This document shows positions 45,169-59,734 of a DNA stretch of 64,000 nt, in pieces. The notes beneath the pieces were generated by a model. That model ran no database searches. It had not been told where the DNA came from and saw only the letters and a program-made list of their open reading frames with translations. Where the stretch lies: positions 2,725,674 to 2,789,673 of the forward strand of contig NZ_LT839648.1 of the NCBI RefSeq assembly GCF_900176885.1. Reading direction: 5' to 3'. The translations under genes were made by a program, and so were the position numbers. The first letter of the stretch is position 1, and the number at the start of each line of letters is the position of its first letter. This DNA comes from Oceanobacillus senegalensis. GTDB taxonomy: Bacteria; Bacillota; Bacilli; Bacillales; Amphibacillaceae.

Positions 45169-46089
45169 ATGATATATACAGTAACACTGAACCCATCCAT
45201 CGATTATGTGGTTCAAGTATCAAAAATGCAACTTGGCAAACTAAACAAGATGGATTCGGATTTAAAATTACCAGGTGGAAAGGGAATTAATGTTTCCCGC
45301 ATTCTACGTGAATTAAATACGGAAACAATAGCGCTTGGATTTTTAGGTGGGTTTACTGGAACATTCATTTCCAATTGGCTTGAGCGTGAAGGTGTGAAAT
45401 CAGAGTTTATCCCTATTTCTGATGATACAAGAATCAACATTAAACTGAAATCAGATTTTGAAACAGAAATCAATGGTCATGGTCCTGAGATAACGGAAAC
45501 GGAAGCAAAAAATTTGGTGAGTCAGCTTGATTCTATAACAGAACAAGATACCATTATTCTGTCAGGAAGCAAGCCCCCATCCTTACCAAGGGATTTTTAT
45601 CAAATCATAGTGGAAAAAGTGACTCAAAAAAAGGCTTCCTTTGTGATTGATACGACAGGTCAAGATTTATTGGTATCTCTTCCATTTCAACCATTATTGG
45701 TTAAACCAAACTTAGAAGAATTGGCTGAATTGTTTAATGTATCTATACAAAACAAAGAAGAAGTTATTCCATATGGTAAAAAGCTTCTAGAACAAGGTGC
45801 CAAGCATGTTATCGTTTCGATGGCTGGAGAAGGGGCATTACTCTTTACGAAGGATGGCATATATCAAGGGATTAATCCTAACGGGAATGTAAAAAATTCC
45901 GTAGGTGCTGGTGATTCCATGATTGCCGGATTCATCGGTAACTACAGCAAGACAAAAGATGCAGTTTCCGCGTTTAAAATGGGAATTGCATCTGGAAGTG
46001 CCACTGCATTTTCCAACGATCTAGCAACCAAAAAAGATATTGATAAGATTCTCAATCAAGTGGAAGTACACCATTATAATCAGAGTTGA
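45169..46089 (+). CDS. fruK: 1-phosphofructokinase
   Basis: A 306-residue PfkB-family kinase making fructose 1,6-bisphosphate from fructose 1-phosphate. MIYTVTLNPSIDYVVQV, KLPGGKGINVSRIL and the ATP/catalytic motif NSVGAGDSMIAGFIG (with Asp base) are all diagnostic. TTGGAGG lies 7 bases before the ATG. It is the first gene of a fruK-fruA operon; the usual DeoR-type fruR in front is not present in the window. Confidence 0.94.
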   Translation: MIYTVTLNPSIDYVVQVSKMQLGKLNKMDSDLKLPGGKGINVSRILRELNTETIALGFLGGFTGTFISNWLEREGVKSEFIPISDDTRINIKLKSDFETEINGHGPEITETEAKNLVSQLDSITEQDTIILSGSKPPSLPRDFYQIIVEKVTQKKASFVIDTTGQDLLVSLPFQPLLVKPNLEELAELFNVSIQNKEEVIPYGKKLLEQGAKHVIVSMAGEGALLFTKDGIYQGINPNGNVKNSVGAGDSMIAGFIGNYSKTKDAVSAFKMGIASGSATAFSNDLATKKDIDKILNQVEVHHYNQS

Positions 46090-46159
46090 TTTTACAAACA
46101 AAGTGAAACCTCACTGTGAAGCGGCCAGACAGATAATCACGTGATAAAGGATGATAAAC

Positions 46160-48031
46160 ATGAAAATTACCGATTTATTAAGAAAGGACATTATGATTCT
46201 CGATATGCAGGCAACGAAAAAAGAAGTTGCAATCGATGAAATGGTTTCAAAATTAGATAAGCATGGTGTCATTACGGATATAGCAGAATTCAAGGATGCC
46301 ATTTTAAAACGAGAGGCCCAAACGTCCACAGGTCTTGGCGATGGGATTGCCATGCCTCACGCCAAAAATAAAGCAGTAAAAGAGCCAGCGGTCCTCTTTG
46401 CGAAAAGCCAAAAAGGGGTAGAGTATGAATCCCTTGATGGACAACCAGCTTACCTTTTTTTCATGATTGCTGTGCCTGAAGGTGGAAATAACACCCATTT
46501 GGAAACTTTAGCAGCCCTGTCTAGACAATTAATTGATAAGGATTTTGTTGACCAGCTTAAAGAGGTCGAATCTCCTGAAGAAGTTTATGAACTATTTGCG
46601 GTGGAACAAGAAGAAGTGGCTCGAGAAGATTCGGAAGATGAAAAAGAACAAGGGTCTAAACCTTTTGTCGTGGCTATCACTGCTTGTCCAACAGGGATTG
46701 CCCATACGTATATGGCAGAAGATGCCCTAAAGAAAAAGGCAAAGGAAATGAATGTTGACATCCGAGTGGAAACACAAGGTTCAGAAGGTGCAAAGCACGC
46801 TTTAACAGAGGACGAAATTAGTCGTGCAGATGCTGTTATTGTCGCAGCTAGTAAAAAAGTAGATATGGATCGTTTCCATGGCAAACCAATCATCCAACGT
46901 CCAGTCAGTGATGGAATTAATAAGTCTGAGGAATTAATAACAAAGGCTGTTAATAAGGACGCACCAATTTTCCAAAGTGTGGGCAGCGAGAAAAAAGCTG
47001 ACGATATGGAGGATAAATCCAATTCAGTATGGGGGAGAATTTATAAGGATTTAATGAATGGTATATCCCACATGTTACCATTTGTTGTCGGTGGTGGTAT
47101 CCTACTTGCTATTTCCTTCTTATTTGAAAGTATCTTAGGAAGTGAAAGCACAGCATTTACTTTCTTAAACGAGTTAGGCGGAAATGCTTTTAATTTTCTC
47201 ATTCCTATTTTTGCCGGTTTCATTGCCTTAAGTATTGCGGACCGCCCAGGACTAATGCCGGGTATGGTTGGTGGCCTCATTGCCGTCAATAGTAATGCAG
47301 GATTTCTTGGTGGGCTTGTTGCTGGTTTCCTAGCAGGATATGTCGTCATTTTCTTAAAGGAAACATTTCGCGGCTTGCCAAAAACGTTAGAAGGTTTAAA
47401 GCCAATTTTACTCTATCCGGTTTTCGGTCTATTTTTAACAGGTATTTTAATGTATTTTATATTTGGACCTATATTTGCAACCATTAACACTGCTATGGTC
47501 CAATTCTTACAAAACCTTGGAACAGGGAATGCCGTCATTTTAGGGGCTATTCTTGGTGGAATGATGGCCATTGATATGGGTGGTCCATTTAATAAAGCAG
47601 CTTACGCATTTTCTATTGGAATCTTCACAGACACTGGTGATGGTAGCTTAATGGCTGCTGTTATGGCTGGAGGTATGGTTCCACCACTTGCGATTGCACT
47701 GGCTACTACTTTATTTAAGCATAAATTCTCAGAAAACGAACGTAAATCTGGACTCACTAACTATGTGATGGGGCTATCGTTTATCACAGAGGGGGCAATC
47801 CCGTTTGCAGCGGCTGATCCATTACGTGTTATAGGTTCCTCCATTCTCGGGGCAGCTATTGCCGGTGGTTTAACCCAGCTTTGGAGTAGTGAAATACCGG
47901 CACCACACGGAGGTATCTTTGTTATTCCTTTAGCAGAAAATGCGTTGCTTTTCTTGCTATCCTTAGCTATTGGATCGGTCATTGCAGCCATTATACTTGG
48001 TATATGGAGAAAAAAGGTGGAAGAATACTAA
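46160..48031 (+). CDS. fruA: PTS fructose transporter, fused EIIABC
   Basis: A 623-residue fused fructose permease. The EIIA domain (about 1-145) has the phosphorylated His in AMPHAKN (H67). The EIIB domain (about 168-265) starts VVAITACPTGIAHTYMAEDAL with its active Cys (C176). The EIIC domain (about 290-615) is membrane-embedded (GISHMLPFVVGGGILLAISF, AIDMGGPFNKAAYAF, FITEGAIPFAAADP). It imports fructose as fructose 1-phosphate, the substrate of FruK. The ATG at 46160 suits the AAAGGA site better than 46151. Confidence 0.95.
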   Translation: MKITDLLRKDIMILDMQATKKEVAIDEMVSKLDKHGVITDIAEFKDAILKREAQTSTGLGDGIAMPHAKNKAVKEPAVLFAKSQKGVEYESLDGQPAYLFFMIAVPEGGNNTHLETLAALSRQLIDKDFVDQLKEVESPEEVYELFAVEQEEVAREDSEDEKEQGSKPFVVAITACPTGIAHTYMAEDALKKKAKEMNVDIRVETQGSEGAKHALTEDEISRADAVIVAASKKVDMDRFHGKPIIQRPVSDGINKSEELITKAVNKDAPIFQSVGSEKKADDMEDKSNSVWGRIYKDLMNGISHMLPFVVGGGILLAISFLFESILGSESTAFTFLNELGGNAFNFLIPIFAGFIALSIADRPGLMPGMVGGLIAVNSNAGFLGGLVAGFLAGYVVIFLKETFRGLPKTLEGLKPILLYPVFGLFLTGILMYFIFGPIFATINTAMVQFLQNLGTGNAVILGAILGGMMAIDMGGPFNKAAYAFSIGIFTDTGDGSLMAAVMAGGMVPPLAIALATTLFKHKFSENERKSGLTNYVMGLSFITEGAIPFAAADPLRVIGSSILGAAIAGGLTQLWSSEIPAPHGGIFVIPLAENALLFLLSLAIGSVIAAIILGIWRKKVEEY

Positions 48032-48190
48032 ATGCGAGGAAACATCGGTTAACAATGTACGGACTGCGTCTGTTCATGGAGATGGTACCAAATAAAAAGA
48101 CAGTATATGGAATTAGTATCTCTAGAGGATGATTATAGGAATCAAGAACACAATAAGGATTGAGCACTAAAACAAGGAGTTCGATTCCAT

Positions 48191-48484
48191 ATGAACATTG
48201 ATTTGACATCAATCTCTAAGGAGATGCCAGATTTTCACAGCCATGAAGAAGCAAAACAATGGTTCAAGGAAAAACTTCATGACGATTTTTTAATAAGAAG
48301 CACTGAGACAGTAAATGGGAAGAAAATCCACTTCTATCATATTATTAAACAGCCTGAATTATATAAGCGATATATGGAAAGCTTTGCAAAGCCTGTAAAA
48401 CATGAAATTACCAATATGGAAACATTCGAAAGCTACTCAACCGTTCAAATTAGTGAAGACGGCGAAGTAAAAATTTTTATATAA
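48191..48484 (+). CDS. Small conserved protein of unknown function
   Basis: A 97-residue soluble protein (MNIDLTSISKEMPDFHSHEEAKQWFKEKL...) with no membrane segment and no known motif. AAGGAG lies about 11 bases before the ATG and a strong terminator follows its stop, which supports a real gene. The 160 bases between fruA and this gene show nothing recognisable. Confidence 0.65.
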   Translation: MNIDLTSISKEMPDFHSHEEAKQWFKEKLHDDFLIRSTETVNGKKIHFYHIIKQPELYKRYMESFAKPVKHEITNMETFESYSTVQISEDGEVKIFI

Positions 48485-48489
48485 AGGGA

Positions 48490-48522
48490 TAGAGGTTGGG
48501 GTGTCCCAACCTCTACCTTTTT
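48490..48522 (+). terminator. Rho-independent terminator
   Basis: TAGAGGTTGGG/CCCAACCTCTA stem, GTGT loop, T run. Confidence 0.85.
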
Positions 48523-48626
48523 AAATCATCTTTTAAAAACGTGCATTCATGGTCGTTACCGCTACAGAAATATACTACGCTTTCCAATGCACTTAATAAA
48601 AAGCCTCAAAATAAGTGAGTAGGCCT

Positions 48627-49457
48627 TTATAAACTTGGAGCCTCAACAGCGGAATCTTTCACATTTTGCGGAACTTCGAGGGATTCAATGGTATTGATGT
48701 TTTGATAGATGGTTTTTACTACTTGTTTGATATTCATTTCTTCTCCATCTTGAGATATAGTCATATCCATATCCATGTTGTAAGCAGACATTTGATACGT
48801 ATCTTTATGAATAATCATCTCAATCAATAACTCATTTATTTTCATGTTTTTCAAGACATCCGCTACTTCTTCACCTAATTGAGCCATTATATCTTCTGGC
48901 ATAACTTCTTTCACAAACTTATCAGAGAATTCTTTTATTCCATCTCCATCAGCAGATAGCTTTAGAATATATTCATCTTCCGTCTCTTCAACTGATAATT
49001 CTTCCACATATTCCTTCATCATATCTAACTGTTCTGAAACATCCATTTGTTGACTGTTTACCATATCCATTGGAATCATAGAATCATCTATTTTCATCCA
49101 TTGATTTGACATGGATTCGAACATATACATTTCATTATCTACTAAGTATAGTTCTTGTTCCATTTCCATTGGGGTCTCCGCCATTTCCCCCAAACTAATA
49201 GAAACATTCCCTTTTTGATGCATTGCAAGTGGATCAACAATCATAGAACCTTCCATGTTACTAGTCATTTCAACAGATTCTGCCTCATTCGGAAGCTGCA
49301 TTTGCTGTTTCATGTCAATTATTACTTCTGCGCTTTCCATTTCTTCTGCAGCTGTTATTGCTTTAGAATAAATTTTTTCAGCATTTTCCGTTCCACTACA
49401 TGCAGTAAGACCAGTTATTAAAGTGACGAGTAACACTGTTATAATCCATTTCTTCAT
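48627..49457 (-). CDS. DUF6612-like lipoprotein
   Basis: A 276-residue exported lipoprotein with lipobox LITGLTACSG (Cys 20). The mature part is acidic and unusually Met-rich (many ME/EM pairs, for example MAETPMEMEQELYLVDNEMYMFES) and looks like the LolA/LppX-fold-type DUF6612 group of Bacillus lipoproteins. Function unknown. GGGGGAT precedes the ATG. Single gene. Confidence 0.78.
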   Translation of the reverse strand: MKKWIITVLLVTLITGLTACSGTENAEKIYSKAITAAEEMESAEVIIDMKQQMQLPNEAESVEMTSNMEGSMIVDPLAMHQKGNVSISLGEMAETPMEMEQELYLVDNEMYMFESMSNQWMKIDDSMIPMDMVNSQQMDVSEQLDMMKEYVEELSVEETEDEYILKLSADGDGIKEFSDKFVKEVMPEDIMAQLGEEVADVLKNMKINELLIEMIIHKDTYQMSAYNMDMDMTISQDGEEMNIKQVVKTIYQNINTIESLEVPQNVKDSAVEAPSL

Positions 49458-49594
49458 GTATATCCCCCTATTTTGTTAATACCCATAATACGTGTGGAGA
49501 AGAAGAAAGTTTCACTTTTTGTCTTTAGCGAAAAAATCATTTGTGAATAAATGAACAAGTAACTCCATTTATAAAAGCTCTTGAAGTAGAGCTT

Positions 49595-49822
49595 TCACAT
49601 GTTTTTATGGAGTATTTCCATTTCCCGACTAACAAATGAAGTGCCCATTTCTTTTAAACAAGAAACAGTAATCCCTCTTTTATTTGCTTCATCTTCTATT
49701 AGTTTTATCTCTTTATTCATTAACTCTATATGGATTCCTTTATCAATATTATTCTGTATATAGCAATAGAATGCGCCTAATAATTCGTCCGGTAGTTTTT
49801 CGTATAATGACTTTCTTTCCAT
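49595..49822 (-). CDS. Small helical protein, distantly Sda-like
   Basis: A 75-residue protein starting MERKSLYEKLPDELLGAFYCYIQNNIDKG. The LPDELL motif followed by two helices recalls the sporulation kinase inhibitor Sda, but the spacing is longer and the match is weak. The ATG at 49822 is chosen because GGGGGAAAGG lies just upstream; the longer frame to 49978 has no ribosome binding site. Function uncertain. Confidence 0.5.
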   Translation of the reverse strand: MERKSLYEKLPDELLGAFYCYIQNNIDKGIHIELMNKEIKLIEDEANKRGITVSCLKEMGTSFVSREMEILHKNM

Positions 49823-50062
49823 TGCCTTTCCCCCTCTTTGCGATAGTATTGATTTATGAATAATCGGGTCAGTAACTCTAGTACCCTTTTCTTGAAATAA
49901 CCAAACCTTTAAAATGGACAGTTTATTATTAGTACGCATTTTTGTAGTATTTATAAAAGAGAGGAAATTCAAATTCAAATTTTTCCCTACAATTTGCTCT
50001 TCAACGTATTGAAAAATACAGTAATTTTTTAAATGTTGAAACTTAAGTTTTCTTCCATAAAA

Positions 50063-51466
50063 TTAAGTTGTCATATTCCAGCTCTTCAGTAGTAAGTGAA
50101 TCGCATTTTCTAGCTTTTCCTCGGGGATGCCCGCAAATCCAAGTATAATCATAGGATCACTTTCTATCCGTTTTTCTAACGAATAAGAGGATAATGGATA
50201 TATTTGGATATGTTTTTCCTTTGCCTTTTGAATTAGTTCTTCTTCATTCATACCATTTTTCACAACCAACACGATATGAAGACCAGACTGATCCCCTATC
50301 ACCTCAATCTGCTTTTTGTATGGCCTAAGGAATTCTAACGTTTTATCAAGCTTTCTTCGGTAAATTTTTCTCATACGATTTAAATGGCGCTCGAAATCGC
50401 CCTTTCTCATGAATTCCGTTAAAATATGTTGATCCAATCGAGATACAGAACATTGGTAAAAGGATAGCACTTGTTTATACCGTTCAAGCAAAGGTTTAGG
50501 TAGCACCATATAGCTAATTCGAAGAGATGGTATTAAGGATTTTGAAAAGGAACCAAGATAAATTACCTTACCGGCATGGTCCATACTTTGTAAAGAAGGA
50601 ATAGCTTTTCCCGTATAACGAAACTCACTATCATAATCATCTTCAATGATATAACGATTGGAATCTTCTCTTGCCCATTTGAGCAGTTGATTTCTTCGGT
50701 TGACAGAAAGAACCGAACCATATGGAAAGTGATGAGAAGGTGTCACATATACTACATTGATAGGTGTATTTTCTACCTGCTTAGTCAATAAACCCTCCTC
50801 ATCTACTCCTATAGGATAGACACTATTAGGATAATTTTTCAATATGCGAGAAATCATATGGTATCCAGGATCCTCGACCCCATATATCATATCCTTTTGA
50901 AATAACAGTATTAATTGCTGTAATAAAATTTCACTACCCGCACCAATTACAATCTCTTCTTCGCTGCATTGTACCCCTCTTGCATGATATAAGTAATTAG
51001 CAATTTCCTGCCGCAGTTCTAATTCCCCTTGCATATCACCTAATAAAAGCAAGGAATGTTTTTCTTTGCTAATCATGTCTCTAGCGTATTTACGCCACTT
51101 TGCAAACGGGAAATTTTCCGTATCAATCCAACTCGGATGAAAGTGGTATGTCATTTTCTCTTTGGATTGCTTTGGTAATCTGTTAGAAACATGCTGAGTT
51201 TCTACATATTCAAGATCTTCATAGGCTAAAACGAAATACCCTTTTCGAGAAATTCCTTCCACATAACCTTCTGCTAATAGCTGTTCATACGCTGTTTCCA
51301 CCGTATTCTGGCTAATTTTTAAAAACTCAGACAACTTACGTTTAGAAGGTAATTTTTCACCATGTTTAATACGGCCATCAATAATTTCATTTTTTATAAA
51401 ATTATACAACTGTTCATATAAAGGTATATTACTAGAACGCTCTAAATGACAGGATAGCATTTCCAT
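50063..51466 (-). CDS. pdxR: MocR/PdxR-type GntR-aminotransferase regulator
   Basis: A 467-residue chimeric regulator. An N-terminal GntR winged helix (about 10-70, GEKLPSKRKLSEFLKISQNTVETAYEQLLAEGYVEGISRKGYFV) is joined to a fold-type I aminotransferase domain (VVYVTPSHHFPYGSVLS, IIEDDYDSEFRY, PLP lysine in GSFSKSLIPSLRISY). It lies divergent from pdxST, the classic position of PdxR, which senses PLP and activates its synthesis. The ATG at 51466 has GGAGG 9 bases upstream. Confidence 0.92.
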   Translation of the reverse strand: MEMLSCHLERSSNIPLYEQLYNFIKNEIIDGRIKHGEKLPSKRKLSEFLKISQNTVETAYEQLLAEGYVEGISRKGYFVLAYEDLEYVETQHVSNRLPKQSKEKMTYHFHPSWIDTENFPFAKWRKYARDMISKEKHSLLLLGDMQGELELRQEIANYLYHARGVQCSEEEIVIGAGSEILLQQLILLFQKDMIYGVEDPGYHMISRILKNYPNSVYPIGVDEEGLLTKQVENTPINVVYVTPSHHFPYGSVLSVNRRNQLLKWAREDSNRYIIEDDYDSEFRYTGKAIPSLQSMDHAGKVIYLGSFSKSLIPSLRISYMVLPKPLLERYKQVLSFYQCSVSRLDQHILTEFMRKGDFERHLNRMRKIYRRKLDKTLEFLRPYKKQIEVIGDQSGLHIVLVVKNGMNEEELIQKAKEKHIQIYPLSSYSLEKRIESDPMIILGFAGIPEEKLENAIHLLLKSWNMTT

Positions 51467-51586
51467 AATCTGTCGCCTCCATTTCATCTGACCCTATAGT
51501 TTTATTGAAAACTGACACTTTTAATAGTACCACATTTATTTTTATAATAAAGTAATATTTTTAGAAAAAAAAAGAATGGAGTGGAA

Positions 51587-52477
51587 ATGTTGGAAAAATC
51601 ATTAGGTACTGAATCAGTTAAACGTGGAATGGCGCAAATGCAAAAAGGTGGCGTTATCATGGATGTAGTAAATGCGGAACAAGCAAAAATAGCAGAAGCT
51701 TCTGGTGCTGTTGCAGTTATGGCGTTAGAGCGAGTTCCATCTGATATTCGGGCAGCTGGTGGTGTGGCAAGAATGGCGGACCCACGAATTGTTGAAGAGG
51801 TCATGAATGCTGTTTCTATCCCCGTTATGGCAAAAGCACGTATTGGACATATTACAGAGGCAAGGGTTTTAGAAGCAATGGGTGTGGATTACATCGATGA
51901 AAGTGAAGTTCTAACACCGGCTGATGAAGAATTTCATCTGCTAAAAAGCGAATATACCGTTCCCTTTGTATGTGGATGTCGTGATTTAGGTGAAGCGGCA
52001 CGACGTATCGGAGAAGGAGCTTCCATGTTACGAACCAAAGGAGAGCCTGGTACTGGAAACATTGTGGAAGCAGTTCGTCATATACGTAAAGTAAATGCAC
52101 AGGTGCGTAAGGTAACTCGTATGAATGATGACGAGCTAATGACGGAAGCAAAAAATCTTGGTGCACCATTTGAAGTATTAAAACAAATTAAATCAGAAGG
52201 AAGCCTTCCTGTAGTGAATTTTGCTGCGGGTGGTGTGGCAACTCCCGCTGATGCAGCATTGATGATGGAATTAGGTGCCGATGGAGTTTTCGTTGGTTCA
52301 GGTGTATTCAAATCGGAAAACCCAGAGAAATTTGCTAATGCGATTGTTCAAGCAACTACTTACTACAATGACTACGATCTAATCGGAAATCTTTCTAAAG
52401 AACTCGGTTCAGCTATGAAGGGAATTGAAATATCCAACCTAAAAAATGAAGAAAGAATGCAAAATCGCGGTTGGTAG
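51587..52477 (+). CDS. pdxS: Pyridoxal 5'-phosphate synthase subunit PdxS
   Basis: A 296-residue (beta/alpha)8 PLP synthase subunit. It condenses ribose 5-phosphate, glyceraldehyde 3-phosphate and ammonia supplied by Pdx[36 protein letters not shown], the catalytic Lys in [11 protein letters not shown] (K83) and [17 protein letters not shown] are characteristic. The ATG at 51587 is preferred over the GTG at 51581 because of the TGGAG site. It forms an operon with pdxT. Confidence 0.96.
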   Translation: MLEKSLGTESVKRGMAQMQKGGVIMDVVNAEQAKIAEASGAVAVMALERVPSDIRAAGGVARMADPRIVEEVMNAVSIPVMAKARIGHITEARVLEAMGVDYIDESEVLTPADEEFHLLKSEYTVPFVCGCRDLGEAARRIGEGASMLRTKGEPGTGNIVEAVRHIRKVNAQVRKVTRMNDDELMTEAKNLGAPFEVLKQIKSEGSLPVVNFAAGGVATPADAALMMELGADGVFVGSGVFKSENPEKFANAIVQATTYYNDYDLIGNLSKELGSAMKGIEISNLKNEERMQNRGW

Positions 52478-52531
52478 ACGGATAGCTAGATAGGGTGTGT
52501 AGAATCTTATTGAATGGAAGGTAGAGAACAA

Positions 52532-53125
52532 ATGGATAAAAGCAAAGTAACCATAGGGGTTCTAGGACTACAAGGAGCTATCAATGAACACCTCCAACAA
52601 ATAGAAAGCCTAGGACTGAAAGGAATCATAGTTAAAAGAGCAGATCAGTTATCAGACATCGATGGACTGATCTTACCCGGTGGGGAAAGTACGACAATGC
52701 GAAAACTCATTGATCACTATGGATTTCTTGAGCCATTAAAGGAATTCTCAAACAGTAGGAAACCAATTCTTGGAACCTGTGCTGGAATGGTACTAGTAGC
52801 AAAAGACATTAGCGGAACGACGGATAGCCATCTCCATTTAATGGATATTGTTGTAAAGCGAAATGCATTTGGAAGACAAAAAGAAAGTTTTGAAGCAGAA
52901 TTAAATGTTAAAGGCTTGAACCACCCATTTCGAGCTGTATTTATTCGTGCACCATATATTGAATCTGTAAGCGATCAAGTAGAGGTATTAGCACAATATA
53001 ATGGAAAAATAGTTGCAGCAAAGCAAAACAACATACTTGTTAGCTCTTTTCATCCGGAATTAACTAAGGATACACGGTTCTTAGAACTCTTTCTCCAAAT
53101 AGTGAATGAACAACAAGCAGTATAG
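52532..53125 (+). CDS. pdxT: Pyridoxal 5'-phosphate synthase glutaminase PdxT
   Basis: A 197-residue class I glutamine amidotransferase that delivers ammonia to PdxS. GVLGLQGAINEH opens the protein; LPGGESTTM, the nucleophile in LGTCAGM (C83) and the His/Glu pair in SSFHPELT complete the triad. The ATG at 52532 is about 10 bases after GGAAGG; the frame opens at 52514. It follows pdxS by about 50 bases. Confidence 0.95.
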   Translation: MDKSKVTIGVLGLQGAINEHLQQIESLGLKGIIVKRADQLSDIDGLILPGGESTTMRKLIDHYGFLEPLKEFSNSRKPILGTCAGMVLVAKDISGTTDSHLHLMDIVVKRNAFGRQKESFEAELNVKGLNHPFRAVFIRAPYIESVSDQVEVLAQYNGKIVAAKQNNILVSSFHPELTKDTRFLELFLQIVNEQQAV

Positions 53126-53130
53126 TACTA

Positions 53131-53170
53131 TAAAAAGTCACCTTCCTGAAAATCAAGAAGGTGACTTTTA
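53131..53170 (+). terminator. Terminator of pdxST
   Basis: AAAAAGTCACCTTC/GAAGGTGACTTTT stem with a T run. Confidence 0.85.
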
Positions 53171-53236
53171 ATGATTACTCCTTATAATGGTTCCTGGTAT
53201 TCCTATTTTTGTCAATTATGTCTATATACATGTTAC

Positions 53237-53458
53237 TTATTTTTTAGCAGGCTTATAATTTTTATGATTTACAACCGTCTTAATTGGTTCTCCAGTTTCC
53301 GGGTGCTCACCTACTTGGATAATAACTGAATTATCTCTTACCAGTAATACCTTGCCCTGTTTTCCTTTTTGTTCTCCCTTAACAACCTTAATGGTTTCTC
53401 CTTCACTAGCTTTTGTAACAGCCTTTGTTTCACTTGCTGTCTTTTCATTCGATGCCAT
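53237..53458 (-). CDS. KOW-like DUF2187 protein
   Basis: A 73-residue protein with an N-terminal Ser/Thr/Lys-rich tail and a KOW-like fold (GETIKVVKGEQKGKQGKVLLVRDNSVIIQVG...TVVNHKNYKP). It resembles the DUF2187 proteins of Bacillus such as YkvS. KOW domains often bind ribosomes or RNA. The ATG at 53458 has AAAGGAGG 7 bases upstream; the longer frame to 53515 does not. Confidence 0.78.
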   Translation of the reverse strand: MASNEKTASETKAVTKASEGETIKVVKGEQKGKQGKVLLVRDNSVIIQVGEHPETGEPIKTVVNHKNYKPAKK

Positions 53459-53697
53459 ATTGTTTCCTCCTTTTATCAAGGCTCTTCTTATTTTAGTAAG
53501 AAATTTAAAAATCATTCATAGAAGCCCTAATCTCATCCATTCATTTTATAAATATATTTTATATGCATTATCTAATTTATCATAAAATTACCTATACCTC
53601 ATTTATAAAACACTGCTTGTAGTAAAAAAGTCTAGTATGTATAGAAAAAAAATTTTTAAAGTATATCAAATGGTACATTCACGTTTTCTGTTCAATA

Positions 53698-53739
53698 AAA
53701 AAATCCAATGTACGACAGTTAAGCGTACCTTGGATTTTA
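53698..53739 (-). terminator. Terminator of the downstream rRNA operon
   Basis: AATCCAATGTACG and CGTACCTTGGATT pair; on the minus strand a T run follows. It ends the operon after 5S. Confidence 0.8.
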
Positions 53740-53742
53740 TTG

Positions 53743-53858
53743 GCCTGGCGGCGTCCTACTCTCGCAGGGGTTAACCCCAACTACCATCGGCGCTGGAAAG
53801 CTTAACTACTGTGTTCGGCATGGGAACAGGTGTGACCTCTCCGCCATCGCTACCAGAC
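53743..53858 (-). rRNA. rrf: 5S ribosomal RNA, copy 1
   Basis: About 116 bases with the universal 5S pattern (minus strand GTCTGGTAGCGATGGCGGAG... to ...GACGCCGCCAGGC). It differs from copy 2 at several bases, for example GGTAGCGATGG here against GGTAGTAATGG. Confidence 0.95.
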
Positions 53859-53987
53859 AAGATTTAACTAATTTACAAAATCAGCGACAATCATTATTAT
53901 AGTTATTTGTAGAGTTAAAGTCAAGAGTTTTTTAACTTTATACCTCAAAAACTAAATAAGAGTTAATCTCCGACATCCTTTAAGAAG

Positions 53988-58683
<4,696 letters not shown>

Positions 58684-58776
58684 TTTGTATAGAATTAACA
58701 CCAATTAATTCTATGTCTTAGCTATAGTTAAAAGAAAAACGAGTTCCTTTTAATATCTTAACATACTGGTTGTTTT

Positions 58777-58859
58777 GTTCAGTTTTCAAAGAGCAAATTT
58801 TATTTACCACTTGTTAAAAGCAACTTTACTAAGTTATCATATCACAACATCTTTGTCAA
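58777..58859 (-). promoter_or_regulatory. rrn leader: possible promoter and boxA
   Basis: TTGACA at 58854-58859 (minus) could be a -35 box, with a poor -10 near 58831-58837. The boxA-like TGCTCTTTGAAAACTGAAC lies at 58777-58795, ahead of 16S. It would give the downstream operon its own start in addition to read-through from the tRNA genes. Confidence 0.45.
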
Positions 58860-58934
58860 TATTTTATTGAAGTTTTGCGATAGATTTATATATTACCATT
58901 TCTCAATAACGAAGTCAATAACTTTTTTATTGAG

Positions 58935-59008
<74 letters not shown>

Positions 59009-59019
59009 TTAGTAAAAAA

Positions 59020-59093
59020 TGGAGCGGGTGAAGGGAATCGAACCCTCGACATCAGCTTGGAAGGCTGAGGTTTTACCACTAAACTACACCCGC
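59020..59093 (-). tRNA. tRNA-Gly (TCC)
   Basis: GCGGGTGTAGTTTAGTGG...CACCCGCTCCA, anticodon TCC, CCA encoded. Its first 31 bases are duplicated at 59218-59248. Confidence 0.95.
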
Positions 59094-59248
59094 TTAGTAA
59101 TAAATGATTTTGTTTTTGATAATTTCACGACCAACATGCCCCTGTATCTTCTAGCATACTCAGGATGTTTCATGCTTCGGGGCAACTCGTAGCTTATTCG
59201 GTGGAAGTAACGCTCGTGGCTGAGGTTTTACCACTAAACTACACCTGC
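59094..59248 (-). repeat. tRNA-associated element 1 with tRNA-Gly 5' fragment
   Basis: Bases 59218-59248 repeat the first 31 bases of the neighbouring tRNA-Gly with one mismatch. Between fragment and intact gene lie about 124 bases with CCTGTATCTTCTAGCATACT and TTATTCGGTGGAAGTAACGC, related to the elements at 59735, 59978 and 60505. Confidence 0.75.
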
Positions 59249-59293
59249 GTGAAAAAATAACAAATCACTATATTATATAAAATATAAAGAGTA

Positions 59294-59370
<77 letters not shown>

Positions 59371-59373
59371 TTA

Positions 59374-59462
59374 TGGTGCCGAGGACCGGAATCGAACCGG
59401 TACGGTAGTTACCTACCGCAGGATTTTAAGTCCTGTGCGTCTGCCAGTTCCGCCACCCCGGC
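59374..59462 (-). tRNA. tRNA-Leu (TAA)
   Basis: Long variable arm; GCCGGGGTGGCGGAACTGG...CTCGGCACCA, anticodon TAA. Confidence 0.95.
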
Positions 59463-59470
59463 ACATAGTC

Positions 59471-59545
59471 TGGAGCGGAAGACGGGATTCGAACCCGCGA
59501 CCCCCACCTTGGCAAGGTGGTGTTCTACCACTGAACTACTTCCGC
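59471..59545 (-). tRNA. tRNA-Gly (GCC)
   Basis: GCGGAAGTAGTTCAGTGG...CTTCCGCTCCA, anticodon GCC. Confidence 0.95.
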
Positions 59546-59568
59546 ATAATAAATTGTTTGATAATAAA

Positions 59569-59653
59569 TGGTGCGGGTGAAGGGAGTCGAACCCCCACAT
59601 CCGAAGATACTAGATCCTAAGTCTAGCGCGTCTGCCAATTCCGCCACACCCGC
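59569..59653 (-). tRNA. tRNA-Leu (TAG)
   Basis: Long variable arm; GCGGGTGTGGCGGAATTGG...CACCCGCACCA, anticodon TAG. Confidence 0.95.
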
Positions 59654-59658
59654 ATAAA

Positions 59659-59734
59659 TGGTGAGCCATGAAGGACTCGAACCTTCGACCCTCTGATTAA
59701 AAGTCAGATGCTCTACCGCCTGAGCTAATGGCTC
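59659..59734 (-). tRNA. tRNA-Lys (TTT)
   Basis: GAGCCATTAGCTCAGGCGG...ATGGCTCACCA, anticodon TTT. Its first 26 bases are duplicated at 59860-59885. Confidence 0.95.
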
